In this document: in pieces, positions 5,891 through 7,227 of the stretch
Layout: every line of letters begins with the position of its first letter
How positions within the stretch are numbered: position 1 is the stretch's first letter
Assembly (NCBI GenBank): GCA_003450655.1
Contig: DMFG01000091.1
Coordinates: forward strand, 1-7,227
Origin: Coxiellaceae bacterium
GTDB lineage: Bacteria; Pseudomonadota; Gammaproteobacteria; Coxiellales; Coxiellaceae
DNA length: 7,227 bases
Direction of reading: 5' to 3'
Made by a program: the position numbers and the translations under genes
The notes under the pieces: model-generated
What the model saw: only the letters and a program-made list of their open reading frames with translations
Told to the model about the DNA's origin: nothing
The model's database searches: none

Positions 5891-7227
5891 ATGCAACGAC
5901 TACTGGTTTGTGGCATCAGCCTAATTGCGCTGACCGCCTGCTCCTCAACAACACCCACATCAAACCATCAGCACACTTCCGAGAATCAACAGCGTAGCTG
6001 GCTTGATAAAACGCTGCATCCTGACCTGTGGCAAGCCATTAACCGAACAGAAACCATTTCATACAACCCTAAGCAAACGGATATCGTCAAACAAATTGCC
6101 TTTTATACCAAAAACAAACATACCATCCCTACATTAGCCAATAACGCACAACCTTACTTATATTATATCTATCAACAAACTCAAGTACGGGAAATGCCTG
6201 CAGAACTAGCATTACTACCCATGGTTGAAAGTAACTACAACCCTTTCCTATATTCCAATCAAGGAGCAACGGGCCTATGGCAAATCATGCCTGGCACTGC
6301 GTCTGGCTTTCACCTTGATATTAACTGGTGGTACGATGGTCGTCGCGATATTCGAGCATCCACTAAAGCAGCACTAGATTACCTCACTTACTTACATGAT
6401 TTTTTTGACGACTGGTTACTCGCTATCGCTGCGTATAACTGTGGTGAAGGCACCGTCAATAAAGCGATTCACCATAATCAACAAGCCCATTTACCAACAG
6501 ACTTTTGGTCATTATCATTACCCTATCAAACTAAAATCTATGTACCTAAATTACTCGCATTAGCTACAATCATAAAAAATCCAGAACAATACAACACACA
6601 GCTACCGAGCATAGCTAATACACCTTACTTCACCTCTGTGTCAGTCAGCGGACAAATCGATTTCTCATTAATTGCTAAACTGGCTAATGTTTCAACTCAA
6701 ACTGTTCGAGCACTCAATCCTGGCTATCGAAGATTTGCCACAGCACCAACTTCACACGACTCGCTCTTACTACCCATAGAAAAAGCCCCCATCTTTACTG
6801 ACAACCTCAATCATCACACCGATAAAAAAGTTCACTGGGAGCATCATCGAGTACAGTCTGGCGATACGTTAAGTACGATTGCAAAACATTATCACACCCG
6901 TGTTTCAGTATTAGAGCGTGTTAACAACCTACACTCTAGTATTATTCATCCTAATCAGGACTTACTTGTCCCACTAACGAAAGAACTCAGCTCAACAACC
7001 CCTCAACACACTCGACAAATAGGCAACATAGCCGAAGACCATGTTCCTGGACCTCAAAAAGTCACGTATACCGTGCAAGCACACGATACACTGGAAACCA
7101 TTGCACAGCGCTATCATGTCACCTTATCAGCTATTTGTTTTTGGAATCACCTCTCTAAAACACAACCGCTTCATATCCATCAAACGCTCATCCTTTGGCT
7201 ATCACCTCGCTCAATACACTCGCCATG
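5891..7227 (+). CDS. mltD: Membrane-bound lytic murein transglycosylase D, lipoprotein; 3' end outside window
   Basis: Cleaves the MurNAc-GlcNAc bond of peptidoglycan with formation of 1,6-anhydroMurNAc. The visible 445 codons have no stop and run off the right edge. A signal peptide with the lipobox LTAC has the lipidated cysteine at 17, followed by Ser, which favours the outer membrane. The SLT domain spans about 90-225: catalytic Glu113 in MVESNYNP, then GATGLWQIMPGTA (125-137), YDGRRDI and AAYNCGEG (180-187, where E. coli has Ser in place of Cys). A linker leads to two LysM peptidoglycan-binding repeats, about 318-361 and 393-437; the second lacks the usual Gly before Asp-Thr-Leu. E. coli MltD is about 452 residues, so only the very end is probably missing. 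An in-frame TAA at 5867 limits the start to ATG 5879 or 5891; 5891 gives the better signal peptide (basic residue then hydrophobic core). There is no strong Shine-Dalgarno sequence. It lies 58 bases after gloB, so it is probably co-transcribed. Confidence 0.94.
   Translation, partial: MQRLLVCGISLIALTACSSTTPTSNHQHTSENQQRSWLDKTLHPDLWQAINRTETISYNPKQTDIVKQIAFYTKNKHTIPTLANNAQPYLYYIYQQTQVREMPAELALLPMVESNYNPFLYSNQGATGLWQIMPGTASGFHLDINWWYDGRRDIRASTKAALDYLTYLHDFFDDWLLAIAAYNCGEGTVNKAIHHNQQAHLPTDFWSLSLPYQTKIYVPKLLALATIIKNPEQYNTQLPSIANTPYFTSVSVSGQIDFSLIAKLANVSTQTVRALNPGYRRFATAPTSHDSLLLPIEKAPIFTDNLNHHTDKKVHWEHHRVQSGDTLSTIAKHYHTRVSVLERVNNLHSSIIHPNQDLLVPLTKELSSTTPQHTRQIGNIAEDHVPGPQKVTYTVQAHDTLETIAQRYHVTLSAICFWNHLSKTQPLHIHQTLILWLSPRSIHSP

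Overview
This window looks like an ordinary chromosomal segment of a gammaproteobacterium with fairly AT-rich DNA (roughly 40% GC by eye, not computed). The assignment rests on an Allochromatium-type 2[4Fe-4S] ferredoxin downstream of coaD, a PcnB-type poly(A) polymerase followed by folK, and the order mltD-gloB-methyltransferase, which also occurs in E. coli as mltD-gloB-yafS. I cannot name the genus. I saw no mobile element, CRISPR array, tRNA or rRNA.

Layout. The left end (1-1389, plus strand) holds the 3' part of mutM, a DNA glycosylase, followed by a six-transmembrane potassium channel gene. These converge on a tight minus-strand operon, transcribed in the order pcnB (4074 to 2764), folK (2767 to 2258), coaD (2261 to 1788) and fdx (1776 to 1519). 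Both pcnB/folK and folK/coaD overlap by ATGA, and fdx starts 11 bases after the coaD stop. Further right on the minus strand is a YafS-like SAM-dependent methyltransferase gene (4959-4207). It is divergent from gloB (glyoxalase II, 5044-5832, plus strand). gloB is followed 58 bases later by mltD, a lipoprotein murein transglycosylase with two LysM domains, which runs off the right edge without a stop.

How the genes relate. Most are housekeeping genes: 8-oxoguanine repair (mutM), RNA 3' polyadenylation (pcnB), folate synthesis (folK), coenzyme A synthesis (coaD), electron transfer (fdx), methylglyoxal detoxification (gloB) and cell-wall remodelling (mltD). The operon is probably held together by translational coupling rather than by one pathway. 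No stretch over 300 bases lacks a gene.

I found no convincing undescribed system. The points most worth a second look are a GC-rich hairpin over the folK initiation region, coaD in the place after pcnB-folK where panBC usually lies, a possible leaderless start for pcnB, a potassium channel with a charge-poor S4 and a coiled-coil tail, and a methyltransferase with a degenerate SAM-binding motif I and a His-rich tail.
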